Shown here: positions 7,447 through 15,705 of the stretch, in pieces
Layout: the number at the start of each line of letters is the position of its first letter
Numbering within the stretch: the first letter of the stretch is position 1
Translations under genes and position numbers: made by a program
Source: SZUA-186 sp039714155
GTDB lineage: Bacteria > Pseudomonadota > Gammaproteobacteria > UBA9214
Assembly: GCA_039714155.1 (NCBI GenBank)
Contig: JBDLJX010000003.1
Location: 1 to 63,328 of the forward strand
DNA: 63,328 bases
Direction of reading: 5' to 3'
Notes under the pieces: model-generated
What the model saw: only the letters and a program-made list of their open reading frames with translations
What the model was told of the DNA's origin: nothing
Databases searched by the model: none

Positions 7447-8792
7447 TGCGTTCGCTGCACAGCCGACTGCTGCTGGCTGCATCCCTGGTTCTTGCCGGCT
7501 TCCTTGGTGCCACCGGCCTGGCGCTCGACAAGGCCTTTCGCGTCAGTGCCGAGGCCGCCATGCAGGACCGCCTGCAGTCTCATATCTACGCCCTGCTGGC
7601 CGCCGCGGATGAAGATGACAACGGCCGCATGACCCCGCCACAGGAGCTGCCGGAACCACGCTTCTCGAAACCGGATTCAGGTCTGTATGCGGTCATCACC
7701 AGCGGCAACGGTAAACCGCTGTGGCACTCCACCTCCCTGACCGGGCGCAACATCAACGTGACGGAACAACAAATGCCCGGCAAGCGCCACTTTAGCCGGC
7801 TAGCCCGCTCGGGCATGCAACTGTATGCCCTCGCGCTTGGCGTTGCCTGGGAAGACGATGCCGGCACGGAGGCGTTGTACACATTCACCGTGGCGGAAGA
7901 TACCACGGTGTTCCAGACGGAGATCGACAGTTTCCGTTCTACCTTGTGGCGCTGGCTCGGCGGCATGGCACTGGTGCTGCTGCTGGCGCAGGGTGTCATC
8001 CTGCGCTGGGGCCTGCGGCCACTGCGGACGGTTAGCAATGACCTGCAGCAGATCGAAAAAGGCCGCGCAGACCGTCTGGACGGACACTACCCCAGGGAAC
8101 TCACCGGCTTGACCTCCAGCCTGAATTCCCTGATCGAGCACAGCAAGGCGGTACAGATCCGTTACCGCAACAGCCTCGATGACCTCGCCCACAGCCTGAA
8201 AACACCACTGGCCATTTTGCAGTCCAGCCCCCCGGACAGCAGTCGCAACCCTGATACCAGCCACGCCCTGGTCAGGGAACAGGTGGAACGCATGGATGAA
8301 ATCATCAGCCATCAATTACAACGCGCCGCCGTCTCCGGCCGGACCACACTGGCCAAACCGGTATCGGTTGGCAAGGTCGTGGAGCGGCTGGTGCGCTCCC
8401 TCGACAAGGTGTACCGGGAAAAACAGCTGACGGTTAACCTGGAACTGGACCCGTCAGCCAGCTTCACAGGGGACGAGGCCGACCTGACGGAGGTCCTCGG
8501 CAACCTGCTGGAGAACGCCTACAAGTACTGCCACCGTGCGGTCCGGGTGTGCGTGCGGACGGGCCCACACACCGACGGTGTCGAGATCAGCATCGAAGAC
8601 GACGGCCCCGGCATTGCAGCAGATCAGGTCGACACCGTCCTGCAACGCGGCAAACGCATGGACGAGTCGATTCCCGGTCAGGGCCTCGGCCTGAGCATGG
8701 CCAGCGAAATTATTACCGTGTATGGCGGGCAACTGGCATTTGCTGTCAGCCCCCTGGGCGGCACCCTGCTGCGGGTCAGTTTCCGCGATTGA
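7446..8792 (+). CDS. PhoQ-like sensor histidine kinase
   Basis: A 448-residue inner-membrane kinase. Helix 1 (about 7-27) and helix 2 (about 170-190) flank a periplasmic sensor domain of roughly 140 residues that contains an acidic patch (AAADEDDNG). The HAMP-like region is followed by the dimerisation domain with His249 in LDDLAHSLKTPLA, the PhoQ-type H box. The ATPase domain has the N box (LGNLLENAYKY), G1 (EDDGPG) and G2 (GQGLGLSMA). All catalytic motifs look intact. The signal is unknown; divalent cations or cationic peptides would fit a PhoQ relative. Confidence 0.9.
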   Translation: MRSLHSRLLLAASLVLAGFLGATGLALDKAFRVSAEAAMQDRLQSHIYALLAAADEDDNGRMTPPQELPEPRFSKPDSGLYAVITSGNGKPLWHSTSLTGRNINVTEQQMPGKRHFSRLARSGMQLYALALGVAWEDDAGTEALYTFTVAEDTTVFQTEIDSFRSTLWRWLGGMALVLLLAQGVILRWGLRPLRTVSNDLQQIEKGRADRLDGHYPRELTGLTSSLNSLIEHSKAVQIRYRNSLDDLAHSLKTPLAILQSSPPDSSRNPDTSHALVREQVERMDEIISHQLQRAAVSGRTTLAKPVSVGKVVERLVRSLDKVYREKQLTVNLELDPSASFTGDEADLTEVLGNLLENAYKYCHRAVRVCVRTGPHTDGVEISIEDDGPGIAADQVDTVLQRGKRMDESIPGQGLGLSMASEIITVYGGQLAFAVSPLGGTLLRVSFRD

Positions 8793-8827
8793 CCCGGTAG
8801 TCAGTTCTTCACAGGTCGGGTTAGCCA

Positions 8828-8924
8828 TGTGGGAGCGTCGTCGCCTACAGGGATGTAGGTGAGGGGCGTGAGCAGGACGCGGAAGCTTCCCCGGCGCGAA
8901 TCGCGGCGAGACGCCGCTCCCACA
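8828..8924. repeat. REP-like inverted pair (TGTGGGAGCG...CGCTCCCACA)
   Basis: TGTGGGAGCGTCGTCGCC and the facing GCGGCGAGACGCCGCTCCC lie between the convergent sensor-kinase and DUF-like genes. The pair could also slow transcription from both sides. Confidence 0.7.
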
Positions 8925-8957
8925 GTAAGAATATTCTTTCAATAATGAGGGCAACCT

Positions 8958-9356
8958 TCACCGCATTGGTGACAGGCTGACGTTCACTGGTATCCGCTCA
9001 CCGGGGTCGTAAGACAACCGGGTGGTCTCCGTCTCACCGCCATAGCGATAGGTCACCCGGTAACCGCTAATGTGTTCGCGAGCGCGTTGTTCAGTGACGT
9101 TTCTGCAGCGGTGCTGTTGCTGCCACTGACGAACCTGATGCCGGATATCCTCACCGATGGTCGCCGCGATGTCGTTAAATTCCCGCGCCGTGGCATCCGG
9201 TTCAGTACATACCCGGCGTGTGATCGGCTCATAGCGTGTTTCCATGACAGGCTCTACGTTCAACACCGGCGCAAAGGCCTGGTATTCCACGGCGTGCGTG
9301 AAGCCGCTCATGAGCCAGACAAGCAACAGGACCTGTATCTTCATTCCGGTTCTCAT
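8958..9356 (-). CDS. Small exported protein sharing a domain with the glycine-zipper protein
   Basis: A 132-residue protein with a signal peptide ending around THAVE (about 23). It lacks the glycine zipper, but both ends match the protein at 5887-6414: PVLNVEPVMETRYEPITRRVC corresponds to ARVINAEPLYETVEVAHPV, and HISGYRVTYRYGGETETTRL corresponds to LTGYRVKYRYEGQTYYTQTT. Conserved cysteines flank the central part. AACAGGAGCAG supports the ATG at 9356. It sits back to back with the two-component operon and may belong to the same response. Function unknown. Confidence 0.75.
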   Translation of the reverse strand: MRTGMKIQVLLLVWLMSGFTHAVEYQAFAPVLNVEPVMETRYEPITRRVCTEPDATAREFNDIAATIGEDIRHQVRQWQQQHRCRNVTEQRAREHISGYRVTYRYGGETETTRLSYDPGERIPVNVSLSPMR

Positions 9357-9401
9357 TGGTCTGCTCCTGTTCAGTTTGCCGGATGCCTTGATGGTTTTGC
9401 A

Positions 9402-9471
9402 GTAGGAGCGACTTCAGTCGCGATGGGTTGTTAATAATTCAGCCAGTTATCGCGGCTGAAGCCGCTCCTAC
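9402..9471. repeat. REP-like inverted pair
   Basis: GTAGGAGCGACTTCAGTCGC and the facing CGCGGCTGAAGCCGCTCC are separated by about 25 bases. This is a typical BIME-like pair. Confidence 0.8.
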
Positions 9472-9538
9472 GGTTGCTGTTTGTAATTATGTGAGACAGC
9501 AGTAACACTGCATACATAATCAGTTTCGTGTGCAACAT

Positions 9539-10333
9539 TTATCCAAACCCCATCTTGTCGAGCAACTGCTCTCCACTGCTGCGCTCGGCCTCGTCGGTAT
9601 ACTGCATCACTACATCAAAGCCACCTTCCGGTAGCCGAAACCAGTCCAGGCGCAAGTTACCAAACCCGGGCTGCAGCCGGTCAACAAAGGCGGCCGCACG
9701 GTAGGGACGGGAAAAATGGATGATGAACAGGCGATTCTGCCCCGCATAGCGTTGCCGTGCCGTGCCGCTGCGTGCCTTGCCGCTGCCGTTCAGGACATAC
9801 TCAAGATGCCGCAGGATATAGGCGCTGTACCAGACCGCACCGGCCGGCAAGCGCCCCCCGGACACAGGTATCCGTGAAGGTCCGTAATTATAGGCCGCCA
9901 GGGTGCGGTACCAGTTGCCATCATAGCGTTGCTGCAGTTCCTTCAGGTAGCGTGCACCGGCATCCACATTGGTACAGGGATCCAGCACCTCGGACAGGCG
10001 CTCCAGCCCCAGGTGTTTCGCCGTAGCGGGCCAGAGAATCTGCATCAGGCCGTAGGCATTGGCCTTCGAACGGGCCCGCGGTTTGAAATCACTCTCGCCC
10101 CTGGCAACGGCCAGTAACAGGGTTTCCGGCAGGTCATGGGCAGAGGCCGCGCGACTGAAGCAATGTGCATAGGGAAAGTCCAGTGCCGGCGAGGTTTGCA
10201 GGGCGTTCGTCGCATAGGTCTGCCAGCGCGCTTCCGTTGCCAGGCGATCGATCGAGGTATCCGTTTTCGCAGCTGCTGTGGTGGTCCACGACACACTTAT
10301 ACAAAGTATCAGTATCGATGGATGCCGCAGCAT
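9539..10333 (-). CDS. Lytic transglycosylase (SLT domain)
   Basis: A 264-residue exported protein with a signal peptide (about 1-22). The SLT/goose-lysozyme-like domain spans about 60-190, with the catalytic Glu in LAVARGESDFKPRARS, then NAYGLMQILWPATA, NVDAGARYLKELQQRY and LAAYNYGPSR. It should cleave the glycan strands of peptidoglycan. It is last in the seven-gene minus-strand operon, two bases after the SPOR-like gene. Its place there suggests that the channel-like assembly encoded upstream needs local opening of the wall. Confidence 0.9.
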   Translation of the reverse strand: MLRHPSILILCISVSWTTTAAAKTDTSIDRLATEARWQTYATNALQTSPALDFPYAHCFSRAASAHDLPETLLLAVARGESDFKPRARSKANAYGLMQILWPATAKHLGLERLSEVLDPCTNVDAGARYLKELQQRYDGNWYRTLAAYNYGPSRIPVSGGRLPAGAVWYSAYILRHLEYVLNGSGKARSGTARQRYAGQNRLFIIHFSRPYRAAAFVDRLQPGFGNLRLDWFRLPEGGFDVVMQYTDEAERSSGEQLLDKMGFG

Positions 10334-10335
10334 GG

Positions 10336-10875
10336 CTATTCCAGTTCGAGTCCGGTTATGGTCTGAATATGCTCGACCAGCACCTGCCGTTCCCCGTCAT
10401 CCCGGTAACTGAAAACCACCTGATAGTTTCCCGGGCTTTCATTCACCACTTCCATGGGCACATCAGTCGCCAGGGCCAGGCGTCGTGCAAAGCCGTTTGC
10501 CGCCCACTCGCTCCGGAAGGGACTCCAGACCCGATAGCGGGACCCCGCCATGTCGCCACTGCGATCATCGGTTTCCTGGGCAGCCACGGACTGATTCCAT
10601 GACTGCGGGTCCAGTGCCAGTTCGTTACCGGTAGCATCAGGCTTGCTCTCTTCAGCCGGGCTGGCAGTGTCTGTAACCGGAAGTACCGGGCTGTCGACAG
10701 CATTGTCGACCGGTACATCCTCTGCCGGTGCCGGTTCGGTAACCCTGCGGTCTGTATCCGCCTCACTGCTGACGACTTCCTTCACCAGCGTTGGCGAGTT
10801 GCCGGTACTCAGGGCCAGCAGGAATACCCCCGACATCAACAAGGCACCGACCAGAAATCCTATAGCCCGCGTCAT
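10336..10875 (-). CDS. Membrane-anchored SPOR-like protein
   Basis: A 179-residue protein with one N-terminal membrane segment (about 5-24), a Pro/Glu/Asp-rich linker (about 30-100) and a C-terminal module (YRVWSPFRSEWAANGFARRL, then GNYQVVFSYRDDGERQVLVE) with the shape of a SPOR domain, which binds denuded glycan. The ATG at 10875 overlaps the preceding stop as ATGA; a start at 10896 is possible but less economical. It sits between a lipoprotein and a lytic transglycosylase. The SPOR call rests on pattern only. Confidence 0.6.
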   Translation of the reverse strand: MTRAIGFLVGALLMSGVFLLALSTGNSPTLVKEVVSSEADTDRRVTEPAPAEDVPVDNAVDSPVLPVTDTASPAEESKPDATGNELALDPQSWNQSVAAQETDDRSGDMAGSRYRVWSPFRSEWAANGFARRLALATDVPMEVVNESPGNYQVVFSYRDDGERQVLVEHIQTITGLELE

Positions 10876-12299
10876 GGCAACCGCCTCGCCGTCCACACGG
10901 CATGGTCGCGGTTCGCCGCGATCAGGCGGTCAAGCCTGTCCAGCCACGGGTCCCGGTCTTCAGCATCACCCTGCATACCCGCAGCATTGCTGCAGGCATC
11001 GGGCAGGTCCTGCAACAGCTGGCGAAATTGCCGTCCCGGTTCGGCGCCACTGACGGCAATGGCATAGACCGTTGGCCAGTCGGACGACTGAAAACGTGCC
11101 TCGGGAAACCGGTACGCATGCCTGCCCGGGTGTGCCTGTGCGGGGGCCGTCGTGTCACAGGTAGCGGACAGTTGACTGATACCGTCTTTGGTACCATGCG
11201 CAATCACAAACACCGCGTCGGCCTGTTCGACGTCCACTTCCAGCACCGGGCAGCCGTGCTGCCCGTCGCTGCAACTGTCACGCCAGGCACCACTGTTTGC
11301 GTGCCGCACCAGTTCCATGCGGGCAATGCTCGGCTTCATCCTGCTGCTATCCCGAGCCACGCTGCGTTTGCCGGGATGGCTGCCGGCGGGCGGGAGTCGA
11401 ATCCAGGTCGCCGTGTCCATGCCGGCAAGGTGGTCGCCGGAGCCCCCGGGATGCAGTATGACCCAGACCTGGTAAAGACCCGGCTGAATCATGTGGCTCT
11501 CGCCGCGCAGCACGAAGTTCGCCTGCCGGCCTGCATCGGTCACCTGTACCTCCCGGTAACGCGACAGGTTATTGCCGATCAACTGCAACAGGGTACGCAG
11601 CTGCGGCTGGTCAGAGGCAAGCTTGTCTACCTTGATTTTCAGGTCTTCCACATCCTGTTGCCGCAACAGGCAACTCAGGTTGTTGGCCAGGTAGGTTGCG
11701 GCCAGGTCCGGCTGGCCGGCACTGAAGGGCAAAACCCTGAGACCCCGCAGTGACTCATCGGTACGCCGCACTTGCAGGGCGCGCAACTCGTTACCGGTCA
11801 GACTCCCCGACCAGTGCTGGCTGAATCCGCTGACCCATTCACCTGCCTGCACATCCAGGGCACGCACCGATACGCGGAACTGTGCCGTTGCCGTGCGTGC
11901 AATCTCGATGCCGATAAAATAACTGGCATCACGACTTCTGCCGCACTGTACCTGGTCCAGCCGGCGGTGATGTCGGGCTTGCTGTTGCTGTGGTTGCCAG
12001 GGCACGTGTACGCCGGGCGTTTGCAGCAGGCTGTCCATGAGCCGGTCACGCATGCTGCGCGTCAGGCCGTCGATGTCCGGCTGTATATCGTCGCCATCGA
12101 GGTGCACGATAATCACCGGCTCGCCCTTGAAGCGCGGGTGCTGGCCAAGTTGTTGCGACACGTAGGGTGCAAGTTCGGTATCCACCCAGTCTTGCAGTGT
12201 TGACGGTGTGCCGTGCACGGGACGCAGCGGATTCTGACTGCAGCCGGCGGTCAGCAGCAGGAGCAGTAATGCAATCAGGGCATGGCGCCTGGTTATCAC
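10872..12299 (-). CDS. Large lipoprotein of unknown function
   Basis: A 475-residue protein with a lipobox (LLLLTAGC, cysteine about 19). The region at about 35-230 (WVDTELAPYVSQQLG, GEPVIIVHLDGDDIQPDIDG, LTRSMRDRLMDSLLQTPGVH) resembles the nucleotide-fold part of CsgG/FlgO/LPP20-like lipoproteins, but I cannot name the family. The second half has many cysteines (about 330-440: NSGAWRDSCSDGQHGCPVLE and others) and a segment reminiscent of extracellular beta-rich domains. It starts 3 bases after the coiled-coil gene. It is probably the outer-membrane partner of the membrane complex. Confidence 0.6.
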   Translation of the reverse strand: MITRRHALIALLLLLLTAGCSQNPLRPVHGTPSTLQDWVDTELAPYVSQQLGQHPRFKGEPVIIVHLDGDDIQPDIDGLTRSMRDRLMDSLLQTPGVHVPWQPQQQQARHHRRLDQVQCGRSRDASYFIGIEIARTATAQFRVSVRALDVQAGEWVSGFSQHWSGSLTGNELRALQVRRTDESLRGLRVLPFSAGQPDLAATYLANNLSCLLRQQDVEDLKIKVDKLASDQPQLRTLLQLIGNNLSRYREVQVTDAGRQANFVLRGESHMIQPGLYQVWVILHPGGSGDHLAGMDTATWIRLPPAGSHPGKRSVARDSSRMKPSIARMELVRHANSGAWRDSCSDGQHGCPVLEVDVEQADAVFVIAHGTKDGISQLSATCDTTAPAQAHPGRHAYRFPEARFQSSDWPTVYAIAVSGAEPGRQFRQLLQDLPDACSNAAGMQGDAEDRDPWLDRLDRLIAANRDHAVWTARRLP

Positions 12300-12302
12300 T
12301 TC

Positions 12303-13283
12303 TCACTCCTCCAGTACCACCTGGCCGTCGCTACGGATCACCAGCGCACCACCCTGCTGTCCCCGGGTGAGTGAGGCAATGGCCGCTTGTGTAGCTGCTG
12401 GCAATTGCACCCCCCAGACAACGGTGGACTGCCCGGGGCCGTCTGCCGTGTTTTTCAGGCTGTGAATGTAGTGTGCCGGCACGGTCAGCGCCGACATCTC
12501 GTGAAACCATCCTGGCAATGACTCTGGCGCAACAGCCGGCCTGCCCGCATCCATCGACAGGCGCCAGGCCTGTTGATTGGCCATGCCGTACAGGCTGACG
12601 CTACCCGCCGCGACCAGTCGATCGAGTGCGGCCGCGGAGGCAAAGCGCAAGCTAAACCCCTGCCTGGCGGGTACCGGTTTTACTGCGGGCGCTGCTGGTG
12701 CTTGTTTCTCGATCACAGACTTGTCCGGTTTTTGCTGTGACCGGCGCTTGATTGCCTCGATTTCCTTGCGGCTGTGATCCAGCTGCACCTGTGTGTCCAG
12801 CAGTCGCCCACGGAGTTCGTCCAGGTCCTGTTCTTGCTGCATCGAGGCCTGTTCGATATCGGCCAGCAGCTTGCGTCCCTGCTCAAGCTGCCGGTCCAGG
12901 GTGTCCAGCTGCGCTTCGAGGCGGTTGCGTTGCTCGCGTGCCTGTTGTGTTTGCCCGGCAAGCTGTTCAAGCTGTCGTTGCGCAACAGTCAGAACATGCT
13001 GCGTCCGCTCCTTTGCTGATTTCAGTGCCTGCAGTTCGACCTGCAGTTCCCGTACCTGTTGCTGCTGCGCCCTGATCTCCTGCCGTATCCTTGCCGCCTG
13101 CGGAGGCTGGGCGGGTTTGTCCGGCTCCTGTACCGGAATCCCCTGCACCAGTGCGAATATGGCCATCAGGCACAGACCGATGATTGACATGAAGCGCATG
13201 ACATCCGTTTGCAGGGCATCGGTATCTCTCCCTGCCGCACCGGCGGCAGCTGGATACTTTGCATGTCGGCGCCGCTGCATCAT
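12303..13283 (-). CDS. ExbD-like single-span protein with long periplasmic coiled coil
   Basis: A 326-residue protein. A short basic cytosolic end is followed by LQTDVMRFMSIIGLCLMAIF (about 25-45): one membrane helix preceded by an Asp, as in the ExbD/TolR/MotB class where that Asp carries protons. A Gln/Leu/Arg-rich coiled coil of about 130 residues follows (about 65-195), then a Pro-rich hinge and a globular end (about 210-326). The ATG overlaps the stop of the channel-like gene (ATGA), a sign of a fixed stoichiometric pair. The globular end matches nothing I know. ExbD-like is an inference from layout. Confidence 0.6.
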   Translation of the reverse strand: MMQRRRHAKYPAAAGAAGRDTDALQTDVMRFMSIIGLCLMAIFALVQGIPVQEPDKPAQPPQAARIRQEIRAQQQQVRELQVELQALKSAKERTQHVLTVAQRQLEQLAGQTQQAREQRNRLEAQLDTLDRQLEQGRKLLADIEQASMQQEQDLDELRGRLLDTQVQLDHSRKEIEAIKRRSQQKPDKSVIEKQAPAAPAVKPVPARQGFSLRFASAAALDRLVAAGSVSLYGMANQQAWRLSMDAGRPAVAPESLPGWFHEMSALTVPAHYIHSLKNTADGPGQSTVVWGVQLPAATQAAIASLTRGQQGGALVIRSDGQVVLEE

Positions 13284-13945
13284 TGTTCTTCCTGTAATGT
13301 GTACGCCGTGCTTCCGCGTGTGCCAGCACCGTCGATAGACTCGCGTATATCACTGAGCAATGTTTCAACCCGGTTGGCGTGGTGTTGCTCCTGTGCCTCG
13401 TAATAGCGACTCAGCCGGGTTCCCAGCAGAGAACTCTTGATGACACGCATCAGGTAACCGCCAATGCCGCCGACGATGGTGGTTGTCAGCGCCGTCAGGA
13501 TGCCGCCCTCCACCAGCCGCTGCAGCACGGCATAGGCACCGGCTTGTGTCGCCACCCCCGGATCACCGAGGGCATACAACAGCGCACTGCGCATGCCGAT
13601 CGCGGTCCAGATCACGCCGATACCGAAGAACAGGCTGGTCCAGACATCGTTCAGATGCTCGAGCTGGCTGATCTCATCCTGTGGACGGTTGTCATCGAGC
13701 CGCTGTTGCAACGTCCGCAGGCTATGGATATACAGGCCCAGGGTGATGCCGAACGGCAGTATCGATAACCCCAGGTTGCGCCGGCTCCACTCAAACAGCA
13801 CCTGGATCCGGGGCGCCTCGAGAATGGATATCGAAATGACCTCGAGCACGCTCAGCAGGTACACCGCCACCAGGCCGGTGATGAAGCTGAGCGTCATGCC
13901 CAGCAACATACCCTTGAAAAAGCCGCGATCCCTCAGCTGTTTCAT
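13280..13945 (-). CDS. MotA/TolQ/ExbB-like membrane channel protein
   Basis: A 221-residue protein with about four membrane helices (about 10-35, 55-72, 95-118, 140-162). The last two (FGIGVIWTAIGMRSALLYAL, then LVEGGILTALTTTIVGGIGG) match the conserved pair of the MotA/TolQ/ExbB family, including the Thr-rich stretch near the proton path. A cytosolic tail of about 55 residues follows. It probably forms a ring around the single helix of the neighbouring coiled-coil protein and uses the proton gradient to move it. Seven bases separate it from the lipoprotein gene upstream. Confidence 0.65.
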   Translation of the reverse strand: MKQLRDRGFFKGMLLGMTLSFITGLVAVYLLSVLEVISISILEAPRIQVLFEWSRRNLGLSILPFGITLGLYIHSLRTLQQRLDDNRPQDEISQLEHLNDVWTSLFFGIGVIWTAIGMRSALLYALGDPGVATQAGAYAVLQRLVEGGILTALTTTIVGGIGGYLMRVIKSSLLGTRLSRYYEAQEQHHANRVETLLSDIRESIDGAGTRGSTAYTLQEEQ

Positions 13946-13951
13946 CGCCCA

Positions 13952-14509
13952 TTACTCAATCGGCCCACAGGCCTCGCAGGTGGCCTCCAGCACCAGTTCG
14001 GTCTCCTGATACAGGTTGCTGGCGCGGGTGTAATTAAGCCGGTCCGCACTGATCTTGAGCAGGCCCTGCTCCTTGTCGGCCAGTTCCCGGTTCATGTCAC
14101 GCATGACATCGGACTGGTGCGGGCAGGTTTGTGCACAGACACTGTAATCGCTGACCAGGGACACGTACTTGATACCAAAATAACGGTTATAGAGTTCCCG
14201 CGCCTGCCGCTTGCTCAACAGACCTGTGTCATTCGACCACAACAGGAAGTCGCTGAAGCTGGCCTTGTTCTCCTTTTTCGGGTCGCCTTCCGCGATCGTC
14301 AGCAGGCGCTGGAAGTAGGCATCGAACTCATGTTCGCAACCGGTTTCCAGATCGAAGCGGGCGGCACTGATGGCACGTTCCAGGTTCGGTCCCTCCGGCA
14401 GGCTGCAGGCAGTCGCGTGGGTGGGATTGCTGCTGCAGGCGGCCAGTGACGTGGTGATAGCCGCCACGGTAACGAGTCCGGTCAGTTTGATTTTCATTGC
14501 TGTGTTCAT
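13952..14509 (-). CDS. Cysteine-containing lipoprotein
   Basis: A 185-residue protein with a lipobox (TSLAAC; cysteine about 25). The mature part is mainly helical and charged, with cysteines at several places (DLETGCEHEFDAYFQRL, YSVCAQTCPHQSDVM, LEATCEACGPIE), which may form disulfides in the periplasm. A second ATG lies five codons in and still leaves the whole signal. I recognise no family. It is the second gene of the minus-strand envelope operon. Confidence 0.65.
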   Translation of the reverse strand: MNTAMKIKLTGLVTVAAITTSLAACSSNPTHATACSLPEGPNLERAISAARFDLETGCEHEFDAYFQRLLTIAEGDPKKENKASFSDFLLWSNDTGLLSKRQARELYNRYFGIKYVSLVSDYSVCAQTCPHQSDVMRDMNRELADKEQGLLKISADRLNYTRASNLYQETELVLEATCEACGPIE

Positions 14510-14533
14510 GCCTTTTCTCCAGTTCAGTTGCTG

Positions 14534-15373
14534 TCACATTTGCAGGGCACTTTCATAGCCGTGGTCGGCCGGCCCGGCGGGCGGGATGGCCATCGGCATG
14601 ACGTCCAGTTCTTCACCGAACAGGATGGCCTTGACGCCGGCCACCACTTCCTGCATCTCCGGGGTAATGGTCCCGAATGACTGGTTAAGCTGTTCCATCA
14701 GGGTTGCGCGGCTGATCTCTTCGCGGGTACGTGCGATCAGACTGGACGTCTCCTGCATATCGAGATAGATATCCGAGGCAATCACGGCCAGTGAGGAATT
14801 GTTCTTGCCACCGGAACGCGACACCAGCTTGTAATACTGGCTAAAGCGGGCACTGAGCCGCATGCCCGAGCGGCCGCGCAGTGATGGCTGACTGGCAGCG
14901 GCCGATTTACCGGACTCTGCCCCTATCAGCAGTTCCTGCAGGGTCCAGGACGTTTTCTTCTGGCCCAGTTCCTTGCGAATGCGCTTCTCGAGACTGGACG
15001 AGGTGGCATTCACCGCGGTTTCCATCTCCGGCAGCTTGTCTGCCATGATATTCAGCATCTCGAGATAACTTTTTCCGAGTTGCCTGGCAATGCGCTCGCA
15101 ACCGGGATCACCTTCGTTGCCTTCGCACTTGCTGCCCAGGTAAAGCTTTTGCTGTTCATCCAGCTGGCTGATAACGCCCTGCAGCCCGGTTTCCATCTCC
15201 GCGGCGACATTGCCGGTATGCTTGATTTCCTCCAGTACGGTGGTCGGAAACAACTTGATAGTCGGTGCAGTCGGACTTGCATAAGCGCCCACCGGCAGCA
15301 GCAGGCAGCCGGTCAGCAGCTGTTTGAAAAAATTCCGTGTGCCTTTCCAGTCACAGATCGTTGCAATCTTCAT
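14534..15373 (-). CDS. Exported helical protein, first gene of the envelope operon
   Basis: A 279-residue protein with a signal peptide (about 1-33, ending GAYASP). The mature part is largely helical: ELLIGAESGKSAA marks its middle and MEQLNQSFGTITPEMQEVVA its end. Two cysteines sit in a loop (SKCEGNEGDPGCERIA), a likely disulfide. The ATG at 15373 follows AAGGAGGGGCTCCC, a very strong ribosome binding site; the frame is open upstream, but that part lies in the promoter. Family unknown. Confidence 0.65.
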   Translation of the reverse strand: MKIATICDWKGTRNFFKQLLTGCLLLPVGAYASPTAPTIKLFPTTVLEEIKHTGNVAAEMETGLQGVISQLDEQQKLYLGSKCEGNEGDPGCERIARQLGKSYLEMLNIMADKLPEMETAVNATSSSLEKRIRKELGQKKTSWTLQELLIGAESGKSAAASQPSLRGRSGMRLSARFSQYYKLVSRSGGKNNSSLAVIASDIYLDMQETSSLIARTREEISRATLMEQLNQSFGTITPEMQEVVAGVKAILFGEELDVMPMAIPPAGPADHGYESALQM

Positions 15374-15445
15374 TGGGAGCCCCTCCTTGCAGTCATTGAT
15401 ATCATGATTTACCTTGAAGCCTTCGCGGCCTGTGTTTGTGAGGAT

Positions 15446-15480
15446 TAATATAGGCAAGTGTTCCTGAACAGAACCTGAAT
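15446..15480 (-). promoter_or_regulatory. Candidate response-regulator box and -10 of the envelope operon
   Basis: Read on the minus strand: ATTCAG (15480-15475), five bases, GTTCAG (15469-15464), eleven bases, TATATT (15452-15447). The transcript would start near 15440, giving a leader of about 65 bases to the ATG at 15373. Box, spacing and the following GAACA.TTGCCTAT match the site at 5781-5814. Confidence 0.6.
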
Positions 15481-15510
15481 GGCGCTGAAAAAAGGCTGGT
15501 GGTGACAGGC

Positions 15511-15558
15511 GGGAGCGCCGGCCCCGGCGTGAAACACGGCTGGAAGACGCTCCTGCAG
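15511..15558. repeat. REP-like inverted pair
   Basis: GGGAGCGCCGGCCCCGGCGTG faces GGCTGGAAGACGCTCCTGC. It lies just upstream of the promoter of the envelope operon, in the gap before the TPR gene. Confidence 0.65.
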
Positions 15559-15669
15559 GTTATCAGCATGTACAGGCTGGATCAGGCCGGCAGGCCGCGT
15601 AATCCGGCAGTAATTCCGGGCCTGAACGAGCGGATGCCTGAATTTTGCTACAATCAGGACAGGAGAATA

Positions 15670-15705
15670 ATGAAAAGCGATGTCGGGCCGATTACATTCC
15701 AGTGA
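15670..15705 (+). CDS. Possible 11-residue leader ORF
   Basis: ATG at 15670 is preceded by GGACAGGAGAATA, the best ribosome binding site of the region, and codes MKSDVGPITFQ before a TGA whose first two bases overlap the GTG start at 15702. It could couple translation of the TPR gene. Equally, the signal may simply load ribosomes for the downstream start. Confidence 0.3.
   Translation: MKSDVGPITFQ

Noticed and set aside
12303..13945. Zorya-type (ZorA/ZorB) defence pair
   Set aside because: The channel protein lacks the long ZorA tail, the partner lacks an OmpA-like domain, and no helicase or nuclease genes follow.
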